From Desulfovibrio desulfuricans (GTDB lineage Bacteria; Desulfobacterota; Desulfovibrionia; Desulfovibrionales; Desulfovibrionaceae), in contig QKDT01000089.1 of the NCBI GenBank assembly GCA_003251995.1, forward strand, positions 1 to 11,007: a stretch of 11,007 bases of DNA, written 5' to 3'. Shown piece by piece: positions 1 to 7,043 of this stretch; within the stretch, counting starts at the first letter, position 1; every line of letters begins with the position of its first letter. Position numbers and translations under genes: made by a program. The notes beneath the pieces were generated by a model that was not told where the DNA came from, ran no database searches, and worked only from the letters and a program-made list of their open reading frames with translations.

Positions 1-10
1 CGGGGAGCCA
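1..10 (+). tRNA. Possible 3' end of a tRNA (tRNA-Asn-like), cut by the window edge
   Basis: The first ten bases, CGGGGAGCCA, have the form of a tRNA acceptor 3' strand, a G discriminator base and a CCA end. A G discriminator with a 5' partner beginning TCCCCG would suit bacterial tRNA-Asn. A strong intrinsic terminator follows only 8 bases later, as expected for the end of a tRNA gene, and tRNA 3' ends are common phage attachment sites. Only ten bases are visible, so the cloverleaf cannot be tested and the match may be chance. Confidence 0.33.
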
Positions 11-18
11 ATAACAAC

Positions 19-54
19 AAAGACTTACCTCTCATGGAGAGGTAAGTCTTTTTT
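19..54 (+). terminator. Strong rho-independent terminator
   Basis: A perfect 14-bp stem (19-32 pairing with 38-51) encloses a 5-base loop CATGG, and the T run continues to position 54. The arms begin with an A run and end with a T run, so the hairpin could terminate transcription in both directions. It probably ends the transcript of whatever lies left of the window, such as the tRNA suspected at 1-10, and insulates the phage genes to its right. Confidence 0.85.
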
Positions 55-178
55 GCTGCTGCTACCAGTCTGCTACTCTTTTCCTTCCCCCCCTGCCATT
101 ATCCTCATGGAAGGCGGCATAATACCGCCTTGCCTGCTACGCCTCTTAGCCCTGTCCTCCTTGGTCTGCTATGGGTGC

Positions 179-252
179 GCGCCCGCGTTGGCGTACATTC
201 AGGTGCGGCCTTCTAGCTACATTGTCCCTTGTTTAATTGCCAACGCGGGCGC
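179..252. repeat. 14-bp inverted repeat with 46-base spacer
   Basis: Bases 179-192 (GCGCCCGCGTTGGC) are exactly complementary to 239-252. In RNA these arms could form a long stem enclosing the AT-richer spacer 193-238. No T run follows, so it is not a standard terminator. Role unknown. Confidence 0.6.
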
Positions 253-421
253 TTCATCTATGCGGGCGCAGCCCGCACTTGCCGCCTCCGCTTCCCCCCG
301 CCCCCCTATGCCCCAAAGGGACACGCCAAACGGTCCTATGGGCATCAACTGCGCTGCAATCCTTACGGGTCCTCTCTCGGCCCACCGCCTCGCGCGCGGC
401 TTAGCGACCCCAAGAAGCGAT

Positions 422-459
422 GGAATTTTTTGGAAAAAATTCCGTGGAATTTTGGAATT
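422..459. promoter_or_regulatory. AT-rich palindrome with repeated TGGAATT words, possible operator
   Basis: GGAATTTTTT (422-431) and its exact complement (434-443) are separated by GG. TGGAATTTT occurs at 421-429 and 445-453, and TGGAATTA follows at 454-460. The block lies about 75-110 bases upstream of the helicase start codon in otherwise GC-rich DNA. This is the pattern of a protein-binding site (repressor operator or replication protein site). I could not place a good promoter on it, so the function is inferred from shape and position only. Confidence 0.4.
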
Positions 460-520
460 AGGGTCCATGCCTATGGGTGCAAATCACGTCAAAACTGCGG
501 CGGGATCTGCGCCGTATACT

Positions 521-525
521 GGAGG
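521..525 (+). promoter_or_regulatory. Ribosome binding site that sets the helicase start at 531
   Basis: GGAGG lies 5 bases before the ATG at 531. An in-frame GTG at 477 would add 18 residues but has no comparable site, so 531 is the better start. Confidence 0.75.
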
Positions 526-530
526 ACTTC

Positions 531-2246
531 ATGCCTGACGGTAACCTTGCCGCCGAGGGCAAAAGCCCCGAACAAATCATGCGCGAGCAGGTAGCAGCGC
601 GGGTGCAGGAGGAACAAACCACCGCACCCGCATCACAGCCGCCCGCACAAAATTTATTGGCGCCGCGAAAACTTGAGGACGTGCCCACAGATTTTATTGT
701 GCGATGCCTTGAGGCCAACGAGCTGGGCGACGGTGTTTTGTATGCCCACCTGTTTGGTGGCACGCATGCATACGTCGGTCAGGCCGACGAATGGATTTTC
801 TACCGTGGGCACCACTGGCATGTTGATCTGGTGGAGAAGGCACACGCAGCGAGCGTTGACGTTGAAAAGGTCGCGCAGCTTTATGAACGGTCGGCAGCCA
901 TCTACCGCAAAAAAGCCAACGAGGCCCGCGACAGCGGCGACAAGGAGGCCGCCTCGCGCTGTGATCGCCTTGCCGAGGCGCTCAAAACCCGCGCCCACAA
1001 GCTGCGCTCGCAATCCGGGCGCATGCGCTGCCTTGATTTTGCGAAAGCCAACGATCAATCCCCGCTAGCAATCCGCGGCGATGAGATTGACGCCCAGCCT
1101 TGGTCGCTGGCTGTTGCCAATGGCGTCATAGATTTGCGCACCGGCGAGCTTCGCCCAGGGCGTCCAGACGACTACCTCATGAAAAGTTCCCCGGTCGAAT
1201 GGCAGGGCATTGATGCGCCCTGTACCACGTGGGAGCGTTTCGTGCTTGAGGTCATGGACGACGACCCGGACGTTGCCGCATTCCTGCGCCGCGCTTTTGG
1301 ATATGGCATAACCGGCCTTTCTACCGAGCACGTTTTTATTGTGTTCCATGGGCGGGGCCGTAACGGCAAGGGGATCATGACCGAAATTATCCAAGAGGCG
1401 CTGGGCGGACGCGATGCCTCTGCGGCCCTGGCTGGCCCGGTGCAGTCTGAAATGCTGCTCGATCAGGGCAAACGCTCTGCCGCCGGGCCCTCACCCGATA
1501 TTATGGCGTTGCGCGGCCTGCGGCTTGCCTTCGCCAGCGAAACCGATGAAGGCCAACGCTTTTCCAGCGCCCGCGTCAAATGGCTCTCGGGCGGCGAAAC
1601 GCTGACCGGGCGCTATCCGCACGACAAACGCAACGTCAATTTTCAGCCGACCCACCTTCTTTTTCTGCTCACAAACCACAAACCGCACGCCTCAAGCAGC
1701 GATTTTGCCTTTTGGGAGCGCCTGCTGCTTGTGGACTTCCCGCTCTCGTTTGTTGACCGCCCGCCGCAAAACGACCGCGAGCGCCCCATGGACAAAACCC
1801 TCAAAGAAAAACTTCGGGCAGAGATGCCCGGCATCCTCGCTTGGCTGGTGCGCGGCTGCCTTGAGTGGCAGCAAAGCGGAGGCCTCAACCCGCCGCCAAA
1901 AGTTCGCGACGCCACCAGCGAATACCGGCGCGAGGAGGACACCATGGCGGAGTTTGTGGACGACTGTTGCATAACGCCGCCGCCTAACCTCGCGGGCGAA
2001 ACTATCCGCATTCAGGCGTCAGAGCTGTATGAGGTGTTCAACGTCTGGTACCGGGTCAACATCACCGCCAACCCCAAAAAACAGATGAGCCAAAAAACAT
2101 TTGGTCGCCTGATGGGCGAAAAATTCCAGCGCGAGCGAAAAGGCGGGGTCTATTACTACTACGGCGTGGAGATCAACCACGACGCCGTTGCGGCGCTGCG
2201 CAGCTCTGAAAACGACAAGGGGGGCGACGATGAACGCCGCAAATAG
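531..2246 (+). CDS. Phage D5/P4-family replicative helicase (SF3 ATPase)
   Basis: This 571-residue protein looks like the helicase half of a P4 alpha/D5-type replication protein, expected to unwind DNA as a hexameric ring at the phage origin. An N-terminal region contains a short aromatic patch around residues 64-96 (ELGDG to GHHW) and a charged helical stretch around 100-160. The D5_N-type region follows, including NGVIDL at 197-202. The superfamily 3 ATPase core shows Walker A GRGRNGKG at 274-281, Walker B FASETDE at 334-340, the sensor/motif C segment ending TNHKP from 381, and a probable arginine finger R397 in FWERLL. The start at 531 is chosen for its GGAGG site. No zinc finger or Toprim part is present; these are in the next gene (2500-4017). 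The family assignment is secure; origin recognition by this protein is inferred. Confidence 0.9.
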   Translation: MPDGNLAAEGKSPEQIMREQVAARVQEEQTTAPASQPPAQNLLAPRKLEDVPTDFIVRCLEANELGDGVLYAHLFGGTHAYVGQADEWIFYRGHHWHVDLVEKAHAASVDVEKVAQLYERSAAIYRKKANEARDSGDKEAASRCDRLAEALKTRAHKLRSQSGRMRCLDFAKANDQSPLAIRGDEIDAQPWSLAVANGVIDLRTGELRPGRPDDYLMKSSPVEWQGIDAPCTTWERFVLEVMDDDPDVAAFLRRAFGYGITGLSTEHVFIVFHGRGRNGKGIMTEIIQEALGGRDASAALAGPVQSEMLLDQGKRSAAGPSPDIMALRGLRLAFASETDEGQRFSSARVKWLSGGETLTGRYPHDKRNVNFQPTHLLFLLTNHKPHASSSDFAFWERLLLVDFPLSFVDRPPQNDRERPMDKTLKEKLRAEMPGILAWLVRGCLEWQQSGGLNPPPKVRDATSEYRREEDTMAEFVDDCCITPPPNLAGETIRIQASELYEVFNVWYRVNITANPKKQMSQKTFGRLMGEKFQRERKGGVYYYYGVEINHDAVAALRSSENDKGGDDERRK

Positions 2247-2259
2247 CCATGACCGTTCC

Positions 2260-2325
2260 ATGACCATTTTTGCCTTGCCTGTTCTGTTGGTCCTGCCCCA
2301 ATGCCCTACGCCCATGCGCGTTTGA
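2260..2325 (+). other. Duplicated primase gene start forming a 21-codon mini-ORF
   Basis: Bases 2258-2278 match 2498-2518 at 19 of 21 positions; the second copy is the true start of the primase gene. The upstream copy opens a frame reading MTIFALPVLLVLP and stops at 2323-2325. It begins 13 bases after the helicase stop codon. It has no ribosome site that I can see and is probably a leftover of a rearrangement rather than a gene. A still shorter frame of four codons starts at 2249. Confidence 0.35.
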
Positions 2326-2342
2326 GGGGGATACTATGCCCA

Positions 2343-2476
2343 TAGGACGATTATCGGCCTAATTCTTCGCATGTGCGGGGAGGGGGTTTTTCATGTGTAT
2401 TCATCATCTTATTGTCCTATCATCCTATTTTTAAATAATAGTAATAAAAAATAGATAGTTAAAAGTAGGATGATTA
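2343..2476. repeat. Iteron-like cluster with AT-rich core: putative replication origin or operator
   Basis: Four copies of TAGGAYRAT lie between the helicase and primase genes: 2343-2351 and 2466-2474 on the + strand, 2411-2419 and 2419-2427 on the - strand. The first and last are followed by TA. The last two named boxes sit at the outer ends of a 16-bp inverted repeat, 2419-2434 with 2459-2474, whose single mismatch is a T-G pair. The 24-base spacer and flanks are almost entirely A and T, unlike the GC-rich surroundings. Repeats plus AT-rich DNA beside helicase and primase genes is the classic arrangement of a phage origin. The overlap with a candidate promoter makes an operator equally possible. 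Confidence 0.5.
2412..2439 (+). promoter_or_regulatory. Candidate sigma-70 promoter for primase-terminase operon
   Basis: TTGTCC (2412-2417) matches the -35 consensus at 4 of 6 bases; after 16 bases, AATAAT (2434-2439) matches the -10 consensus at 5 of 6. Transcription would start near 2446, giving a leader of about 55 bases before the primase ATG. The left arm of the inverted repeat lies between the two hexamers, so a protein bound there would block polymerase. AT-rich DNA produces such matches easily. Confidence 0.4.
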
Positions 2477-2499
2477 CAAGACTATAGCAGGACTAAGCC

Positions 2500-4017
2500 A
2501 TGACCATTTTGGACTTGCTTACACAGCGCGGCCTCAAGCCGGTGAAGGTCAGCGGAACGCACGGCGGGGAATACGCCAGCCCCTGCCCGTCGTGCGGCGG
2601 CAATGACCGTTTTCGCGCGTGGCCCCAGCAGCAGTCGCGCGGGTGCGAGGGCGGCACATGGTACTGCCGTGGCTGCCAGAAAGGCGGCGACTGCATCCAG
2701 TTTTTGCGCGAGTATGAAGGCAAAAACTATCAGGACGCATGCAAAATTCTCGGCATGCAAGCCAAGTCCGGCGGCTACCGCCCCCTGTCGCTGCCCAAGC
2801 AAGACCGCGATGCGCGCGCCTTTGAACCCAAATCCTCTTTTGAGCTGCCCTCTGCTGCGTGGCGTGAGCATGCGGCAAAACTGGTCGATTACGCCCACGG
2901 GCAGCTCGTGGCAGATCCCGAGCGCATGGTTCAGATGGCGCGGCGCGGGCTGTGGGCTGATGCCGTTGAGCGTTTCCGTTTGGGCTGGCTGCCCGGAGAA
3001 AAAGGCGGCGACTGCTATTACAAACAGCGTGCCGCATGGGGCCTGCCGGAAGTGCTCAAAGAAGACGGTCGGCAAAAACCCCTGTGGATCCCCGCCGGGC
3101 TGGTTATCCCTGCAATTTCGCAGTCTGGCGAAATATGCCGCCTGCGTGTGCGCCGCACCGATGAAGCCCGTGCCCGCATGGCCCCAGACATGAAATTTGC
3201 CGTCATACCGGGCAGTTCCATGCACCCCATGCTGTTGCGCCCCCAGTGTCGGGCATTTGTGGTGGTGGAGTCAGAGATGGATGCCATGGCCTGCGCAGCG
3301 GCAGCAGAGGCCGACGGGCTGGACGTTGGGGCCATATCCGTTGGCACCAACGTGGGCAAACCGGATCTCACAGCCCATGCCATTCTTTCCGCCGCCCTGT
3401 GCATTCTGGTGGCGCTTGACTTCGACCCGCCAAAAGAAAACGGCAAGCGCCCGGGCGCGCAGGGTTTTGAGTTTTGGGCACGTACCTATCGCACAGCGCG
3501 CCGCTGGCCCGTGCCTGCGGGCAAAGATCCCGGCGAGGCCGTAGCCGCAGGCGTTGACCTCGCCCTCTGGCTGCGCGCAGGCCTGCCTCCGGTGTTCAAT
3601 CTCCCGCACACCACCCCAGCGCCCGAGGCGTCACCCTCCGCCCCAGCCGCCCAGCCTCTTGGTCAGGCCCATGCGCCGTTGGCCCGCGAGGGCAACATCA
3701 CCGAGGGGGAGGGGGCCGCAGCGGGTGCGCCCGTGCCGGTGGCGGCGGAGTCTGCGCCGCAGGGCAACAAGCTGCCGCTCATTCCCCCGGGTGGCAAAAC
3801 CCGCGCCGACTGGCTGACCACTGCCGCCGGGCCGCTTGATAGTCTGCGCCTGCTTGAGCGTGCCGGGTTGCGCGTCAAGCCAGACGGCGACGATTTTAAA
3901 ATTTTTGGGCATGAACGCTGGTCGCTGGACGATATTGTCAGGCTCACGGCATGGATGCGCCGCAACGGCGAATGGGTACGCATGGCTATTCACAATGAGG
4001 AGGCCGCCAATGTCTGA
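2500..4017 (+). CDS. Phage zinc-finger/Toprim DNA primase
   Basis: The 505-residue product should make RNA primers for phage DNA replication, working with the helicase encoded upstream. A four-cysteine zinc finger of the P4 alpha/CHC2 kind is visible near the N-terminus (C29-P-S-C32 and C56-R-G-C59). A Toprim catalytic region follows, with the acidic VVVESEMDA motif (E257) and the metal-binding pair D307-x-D309 in LVALDFD. A proline/alanine-rich linker spans roughly 365-425, then a small C-terminal domain of unknown role (about 430-505). The start ATG at 2500 has AGGA seven bases upstream. In P4 primase and helicase are one protein; here they are two genes with the helicase first. The last 8 bases overlap the terminase small subunit gene, implying translational coupling. 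Confidence 0.88.
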   Translation: MTILDLLTQRGLKPVKVSGTHGGEYASPCPSCGGNDRFRAWPQQQSRGCEGGTWYCRGCQKGGDCIQFLREYEGKNYQDACKILGMQAKSGGYRPLSLPKQDRDARAFEPKSSFELPSAAWREHAAKLVDYAHGQLVADPERMVQMARRGLWADAVERFRLGWLPGEKGGDCYYKQRAAWGLPEVLKEDGRQKPLWIPAGLVIPAISQSGEICRLRVRRTDEARARMAPDMKFAVIPGSSMHPMLLRPQCRAFVVVESEMDAMACAAAAEADGLDVGAISVGTNVGKPDLTAHAILSAALCILVALDFDPPKENGKRPGAQGFEFWARTYRTARRWPVPAGKDPGEAVAAGVDLALWLRAGLPPVFNLPHTTPAPEASPSAPAAQPLGQAHAPLAREGNITEGEGAAAGAPVPVAAESAPQGNKLPLIPPGGKTRADWLTTAAGPLDSLRLLERAGLRVKPDGDDFKIFGHERWSLDDIVRLTAWMRRNGEWVRMAIHNEEAANV

Positions 4018-4621
4018 TGCACCTACACCCTCGGCGCTGGCATTCAAAACGCAGCGGGAATCTCTGGCGTATCTTAAAGAGCAGGGGTTTAAGGTCGAAA
4101 AGTCCACCGTCTCCAACGCTGTGCGCGCCGGTCTGCTGCCCCGCAACGCAGCCGGAATGTACGAGGCCTCGGTGCTGATGGCCTACGCTGCTGCAAATCT
4201 CACGCCTCTGGCTAAGGCGGAAAATAAAGCCCTGGTCGAGGCCACCGCCAACCGCCAGAGCAACGACGCAGAGCTGAAACACTATCAGGCCCAGCGCACC
4301 AAACTGAAATTGGAAAAAGAGATGGGCATGCTCATGCCCAAAGCCGACCACGAGCGCGATCTGGCGGCGCGTGCGCTGTTTTTCCGCAACGAGGTGCGTA
4401 ATTTCATTCATCTGTACGGGCCGGAAATTATAATTTTTGTCGGCGGGGATGAATCAAAACTACGTGATCTGGTGCAATGGTGGGCAGAAAAAACAGGCAT
4501 ATGGATGGACGCATGGAGCGGCGAGCGGGAATTTTTGGTGGACGATCAGGACGAATCAGACAGCGACGATGCCGACCAGTCCACGCCCGCAACGCAGTCT
4601 GATGAACTGGAGGCCGACTGA
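4010..4621 (+). CDS. Phage terminase small subunit (Nu1-like DNA recognition)
   Basis: This 203-residue protein is the probable DNA-recognition subunit of the packaging enzyme, binding the packaging site and loading the large subunit. The N-terminus (about residues 13-60) contains a helix-turn-helix-like segment (ESLAYLKEQG, then STVSNAVRAGLLP) as in lambda Nu1-type proteins. A charged helix, likely coiled coil, spans about 65-110, and a C-terminal part (about 110-180) with LYGPEIIIFVGGDE precedes an acidic tail rich in D, E and S. Upstream in-frame starts exist, but the ATG at 4010 has a clear AGGAGG (3998-4003) at good distance and overlaps the primase stop by 8 bases. The stop shares one base with the next start (TGATG). 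Position directly before a GpA gene strongly supports the assignment. Confidence 0.82.
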   Translation: MSDAPTPSALAFKTQRESLAYLKEQGFKVEKSTVSNAVRAGLLPRNAAGMYEASVLMAYAAANLTPLAKAENKALVEATANRQSNDAELKHYQAQRTKLKLEKEMGMLMPKADHERDLAARALFFRNEVRNFIHLYGPEIIIFVGGDESKLRDLVQWWAEKTGIWMDAWSGEREFLVDDQDESDSDDADQSTPATQSDELEAD

Positions 4622-6570
4622 TGGCCCGCCATTCTATCACGTTTTGCGAGGGCGAGCGCCGCGTTTTTGCCCACCGCGCACCAATCCCCTGCTCAGAATG
4701 GGCCAGTAAACACCTGATCGTGCAGGATGGCCTCTACAAGGGCAGCCCGCTGCGGCTCGACGTGGCCCCGTTTTTGGCTGGACCCATGGACGCGTTTAGC
4801 ACGCCCGGCGTGCATGAGGTTGTGGTCTGCGGGTCGCTGCAGGTGGGCAAAACCCTGCTGCTCTATGCCTCTCTCGGCTGGTCCATGGAGTACCGCCCCG
4901 GCGTAAAAATGCTGGCGATGCCAACCAAGGAAAGTACGGCCCGCGTGCGCGACAAAAAGCTGCTGCCCTTGCTCAAGGGCAGCCCCCGCTTACGGAGGCT
5001 GGTCGAAAAATACCGGCGCACCACTATTGCGTTTAAAGACGGCACAAGCCTTGAACTGGCCTCGGCAGAAAGCCCCAGCCAGCGTGCCTCCATCACGGTT
5101 CAGGATTTGTTGCTGGACGAAGAGGACCTGTACGGCAAAAGCGGCACGGCCTCGGCGGTTGAGGATTTTCGAGGCCGCACGCGCAGCTATGGCGAGTTCG
5201 CAAAAATAATGCGGGTCTGTCAGCCAAAAGGCGGCGAGGACGACAGTAGTATATGGCGCGGCATTACGCAGGACGTGGACCAGCTCTATTGCTACGAGGT
5301 CAAATGCCCGGCCTGCCAAAAAAACCATTTGCCGGACGTGGAAAATATCGTGGTGCCGGATGGCGAAACAGATCCGCGCCTGATCCGCTCGCGCAAACTG
5401 GCCCGCTACCGTTGCCCAGAGTGCAACTATGGATGGAGCGACCACACGCGCGATATAGCGGTGCGCAACGGGTGCTGGCGTCCCTATGTTTGGGCCGGTA
5501 AAGATTTTGAGCCTGCTCCCGCCATCGGGGATGCCGTCAGCGTTGGCTATCACATGCCCGCCATTCTTTCGCGTTTTGTCAGCCTGTCCGATCTGGCATC
5601 GCGGGGGCTGCTGGCAAAAACCTCTGATGATCCCAAAATCAAACAGCAGTTTTACAACGACGACCTGGGCCGCCCGTTCACCCCTGTAGTCATGGAGACG
5701 GACAAAGAACATCTCCTCAAGCTGCGCGATATGTCCCTGCCTCCGCGCACTCTTCCGCACGGCACGGTAGCTGTAACCTGTGGCATAGACGTGCAGAAAC
5801 GCGGGTTCTGGTATCTGGTGCGCGCGTGGATGCCAACCCTCGCCAGCTATGTGGTCGATTACGGCTATGTGGAAACGTGGGAGGATGTGGAAAAACTCTG
5901 TTTTGACACCTATTACCCGGTGCTCTGTCCCGAGGGCGTACCGGGCTGGTCCCCGGACATGGGCGCGGTATCGCCGGAGCACCTGACCGGAGAGGTCATG
6001 CCCATCTGGCGCACAGCTATGGACTCGGGCGGAACGGAAACAGAGGGCATCTATACCAGAACAGAGGAGGTTTATATGTGGGTGCGGCTGAATGGTCGCG
6101 GGGTAGTGCATGCCTGCAAAGGTAGCAGCCGGGCGCAGGCCGCGCCAGTGCGCTGGGTGCTGCGCGAGCGAATGCCCCACAACGGCAAACCAATTCCCGG
6201 CGGGCTGCGGCTGCATCTCATAGATACCAACGCCATAAAAAATACAGACCTCGGGCGTTTGCTCAATGAGGACAGCACCCAGCCCCTGCGGTTCAACGCT
6301 GACGCTGATGATATTTTGGTCAGCCATCTCACGGCAGAGCGGCAGGTGCGTCGAGGCTCTGCCCTGGTGTGGGAAACTGTGAGCAAAACAAACCATCTGC
6401 TCGACTGCCTCATGCTGTCGGGCGCATGCGCCGACGCGAGCTGGACGCCCAGCCTCCCGTTGCACGTGCTGCAACTGCGCAGGCAGGAGCGGGCAGCGCA
6501 CGCGCCAGTGCAACCGCGCCCGCGCCCCCAGACCAAACGCCCAAAACCAGAACGTGAGCGCAGGTGGTAG
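4621..6570 (+). CDS. Phage terminase large subunit, GpA family
   Basis: The 649-residue protein is the packaging motor and nuclease: it cuts concatemeric phage DNA and uses ATP to drive it through the portal. The N-terminal ATPase has Walker A GSLQVGKT at 71-78 and Walker B LLLDEED at 163-169. A zinc-ribbon-like insertion has paired cysteines C229/C232 and C265/C268. The C-terminal nuclease domain shows candidate metal-binding acids D390 (GIDVQ), D468 (AMDSGG) and D595 in the family signature NHLLDC. The tail is basic and proline-rich (about 630-649). Length matches the lambda gpA family. GGAGG at 4609-4613 precedes the start by seven bases. GpA enzymes are typical of cos-type phages, but I could not identify a cos site in the window. 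Confidence 0.95.
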   Translation: MARHSITFCEGERRVFAHRAPIPCSEWASKHLIVQDGLYKGSPLRLDVAPFLAGPMDAFSTPGVHEVVVCGSLQVGKTLLLYASLGWSMEYRPGVKMLAMPTKESTARVRDKKLLPLLKGSPRLRRLVEKYRRTTIAFKDGTSLELASAESPSQRASITVQDLLLDEEDLYGKSGTASAVEDFRGRTRSYGEFAKIMRVCQPKGGEDDSSIWRGITQDVDQLYCYEVKCPACQKNHLPDVENIVVPDGETDPRLIRSRKLARYRCPECNYGWSDHTRDIAVRNGCWRPYVWAGKDFEPAPAIGDAVSVGYHMPAILSRFVSLSDLASRGLLAKTSDDPKIKQQFYNDDLGRPFTPVVMETDKEHLLKLRDMSLPPRTLPHGTVAVTCGIDVQKRGFWYLVRAWMPTLASYVVDYGYVETWEDVEKLCFDTYYPVLCPEGVPGWSPDMGAVSPEHLTGEVMPIWRTAMDSGGTETEGIYTRTEEVYMWVRLNGRGVVHACKGSSRAQAAPVRWVLRERMPHNGKPIPGGLRLHLIDTNAIKNTDLGRLLNEDSTQPLRFNADADDILVSHLTAERQVRRGSALVWETVSKTNHLLDCLMLSGACADASWTPSLPLHVLQLRRQERAAHAPVQPRPRPQTKRPKPERERRW

Positions 6571-6573
6571 CCC

Positions 6574-7041
6574 ATGGCAGTAAACACCTATGAACAAAAA
6601 CGCAAATTTTGTGCGCAAATTTGTGTCAGATATGACACGACAACAAACCGTTGCGAACTCTCCCGCGCCGAAAACCACGGAGGGCCGGACGGGGCATTCA
6701 GGGTTCGGGTAAACCGTCGCTGGCTGGACACTGCCGAGGGCGAGCGCCGCTTTTTTGATGCCGAGGCCCTGGGCGCGCTGGTGGCCTCCATGCTCTCCGA
6801 CCGGGGCGTGGAGCCGCAGCCCGTGCCAGTTATCCCATGCCCCAGCCGTGTTACGGTGGTCATTTGGAAACGTGGTCTGCCTCAACATATCGGAACGTGG
6901 ACAAATACAGAACCAATTCAGGATGTTACGGGGCAATGGGTGGTAAACGTCAGCCTTGACGGCAAACGGGTATTTGTGCCGGTGGCAGATGTGCGCGTGC
7001 ATGATAAAAATAAAATCGCAGTGCAAACGCAGGGGGAATAA
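6574..7041 (+). CDS. Hypothetical phage protein between terminase and gpW
   Basis: I do not recognise this 155-residue protein. It begins three bases after the terminase stop with only a weak ribosome site (AGGTGG at 6561-6566) and is probably read from the same transcript. It appears to have two halves: residues 1-85 with FRVRVNRRWLD and a helical FFDAEALGALVASML segment, and a beta-rich half from about 90 to 150 (VTVVIWKRG, QWVVNVSLDGKRVFVPVADVRV) that could be a small SH3-like barrel. There is no signal peptide or membrane segment. The reading frame is intact. Lambda has no gene at this place, so it may be an accessory insertion together with the next gene. Confidence 0.75.
   Translation: MAVNTYEQKRKFCAQICVRYDTTTNRCELSRAENHGGPDGAFRVRVNRRWLDTAEGERRFFDAEALGALVASMLSDRGVEPQPVPVIPCPSRVTVVIWKRGLPQHIGTWTNTEPIQDVTGQWVVNVSLDGKRVFVPVADVRVHDKNKIAVQTQGE
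6623..6638. repeat. Short inverted repeat GTGTCA-N4-TGACAC
   Basis: A perfect 6-bp inverted repeat with a 4-base spacer lies just inside the hypothetical gene, next to a near-duplicated word GCAAATTT (6602 and 6614). It has the form of a dimer-binding operator, and the local sequence is AT-richer than its surroundings. With 6-bp arms it could be chance. Confidence 0.25.
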
Positions 7042-7043
7042 AA

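Larger units (their letters stand above)
55..530. other. Non-coding structured leader upstream of the replication genes
   Basis: I find no convincing gene in this 476-base stretch; the open frames crossing it lack family features and ribosome sites. It holds several inverted repeats: a 7-bp stem 111-117/125-131, a 14-bp pair of arms 179-192/239-252 separated by 46 bases, a 7-bp stem with a 3-base loop 261-267/271-277, and a 10-bp AT-rich palindrome 422-443. The word CTATGGG occurs at 169, 336 and 471. No clear sigma-70 promoter was seen. The known analogy is phage P4, where a structured leader upstream of the alpha gene carries the CI immunity RNA; that this leader acts likewise is only an inference. 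Confidence 0.5.
2258..2518. repeat. Imperfect 21-base direct repeats, 240 bases apart
   Basis: The copies at 2258-2278 and 2498-2518 are identical for the first 13 bases (CCATGACCATTTT) and differ only at two of the remaining eight. Both include an ATG, and the spacing of 240 bases is a multiple of three. Similarity stops after the 21 bases. The segment between them carries the iteron-like words and AT-rich DNA described separately. Confidence 0.7.

Noticed and set aside
477..530. GTG at 477 as the helicase start
   Set aside because: No Shine-Dalgarno sequence precedes it, whereas the ATG at 531 has GGAGG at ideal spacing.
53..538. A 161-codon plus-strand frame starting with TTG in the leader
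   Set aside because: The start is inside the terminator T run with no ribosome site, the translation is low-complexity (Pro, Ala, Arg), and it runs into the helicase start region in another frame.
229..594. A 121-codon plus-strand frame overlapping the leader and the helicase 5' end
   Set aside because: No ribosome site or recognisable domain, and it overlaps the well-supported helicase start.
2482..3225. A 247-codon minus-strand frame opposite the primase gene
   Set aside because: Antisense shadow of the zinc-finger/Toprim gene; no domain or start signal.
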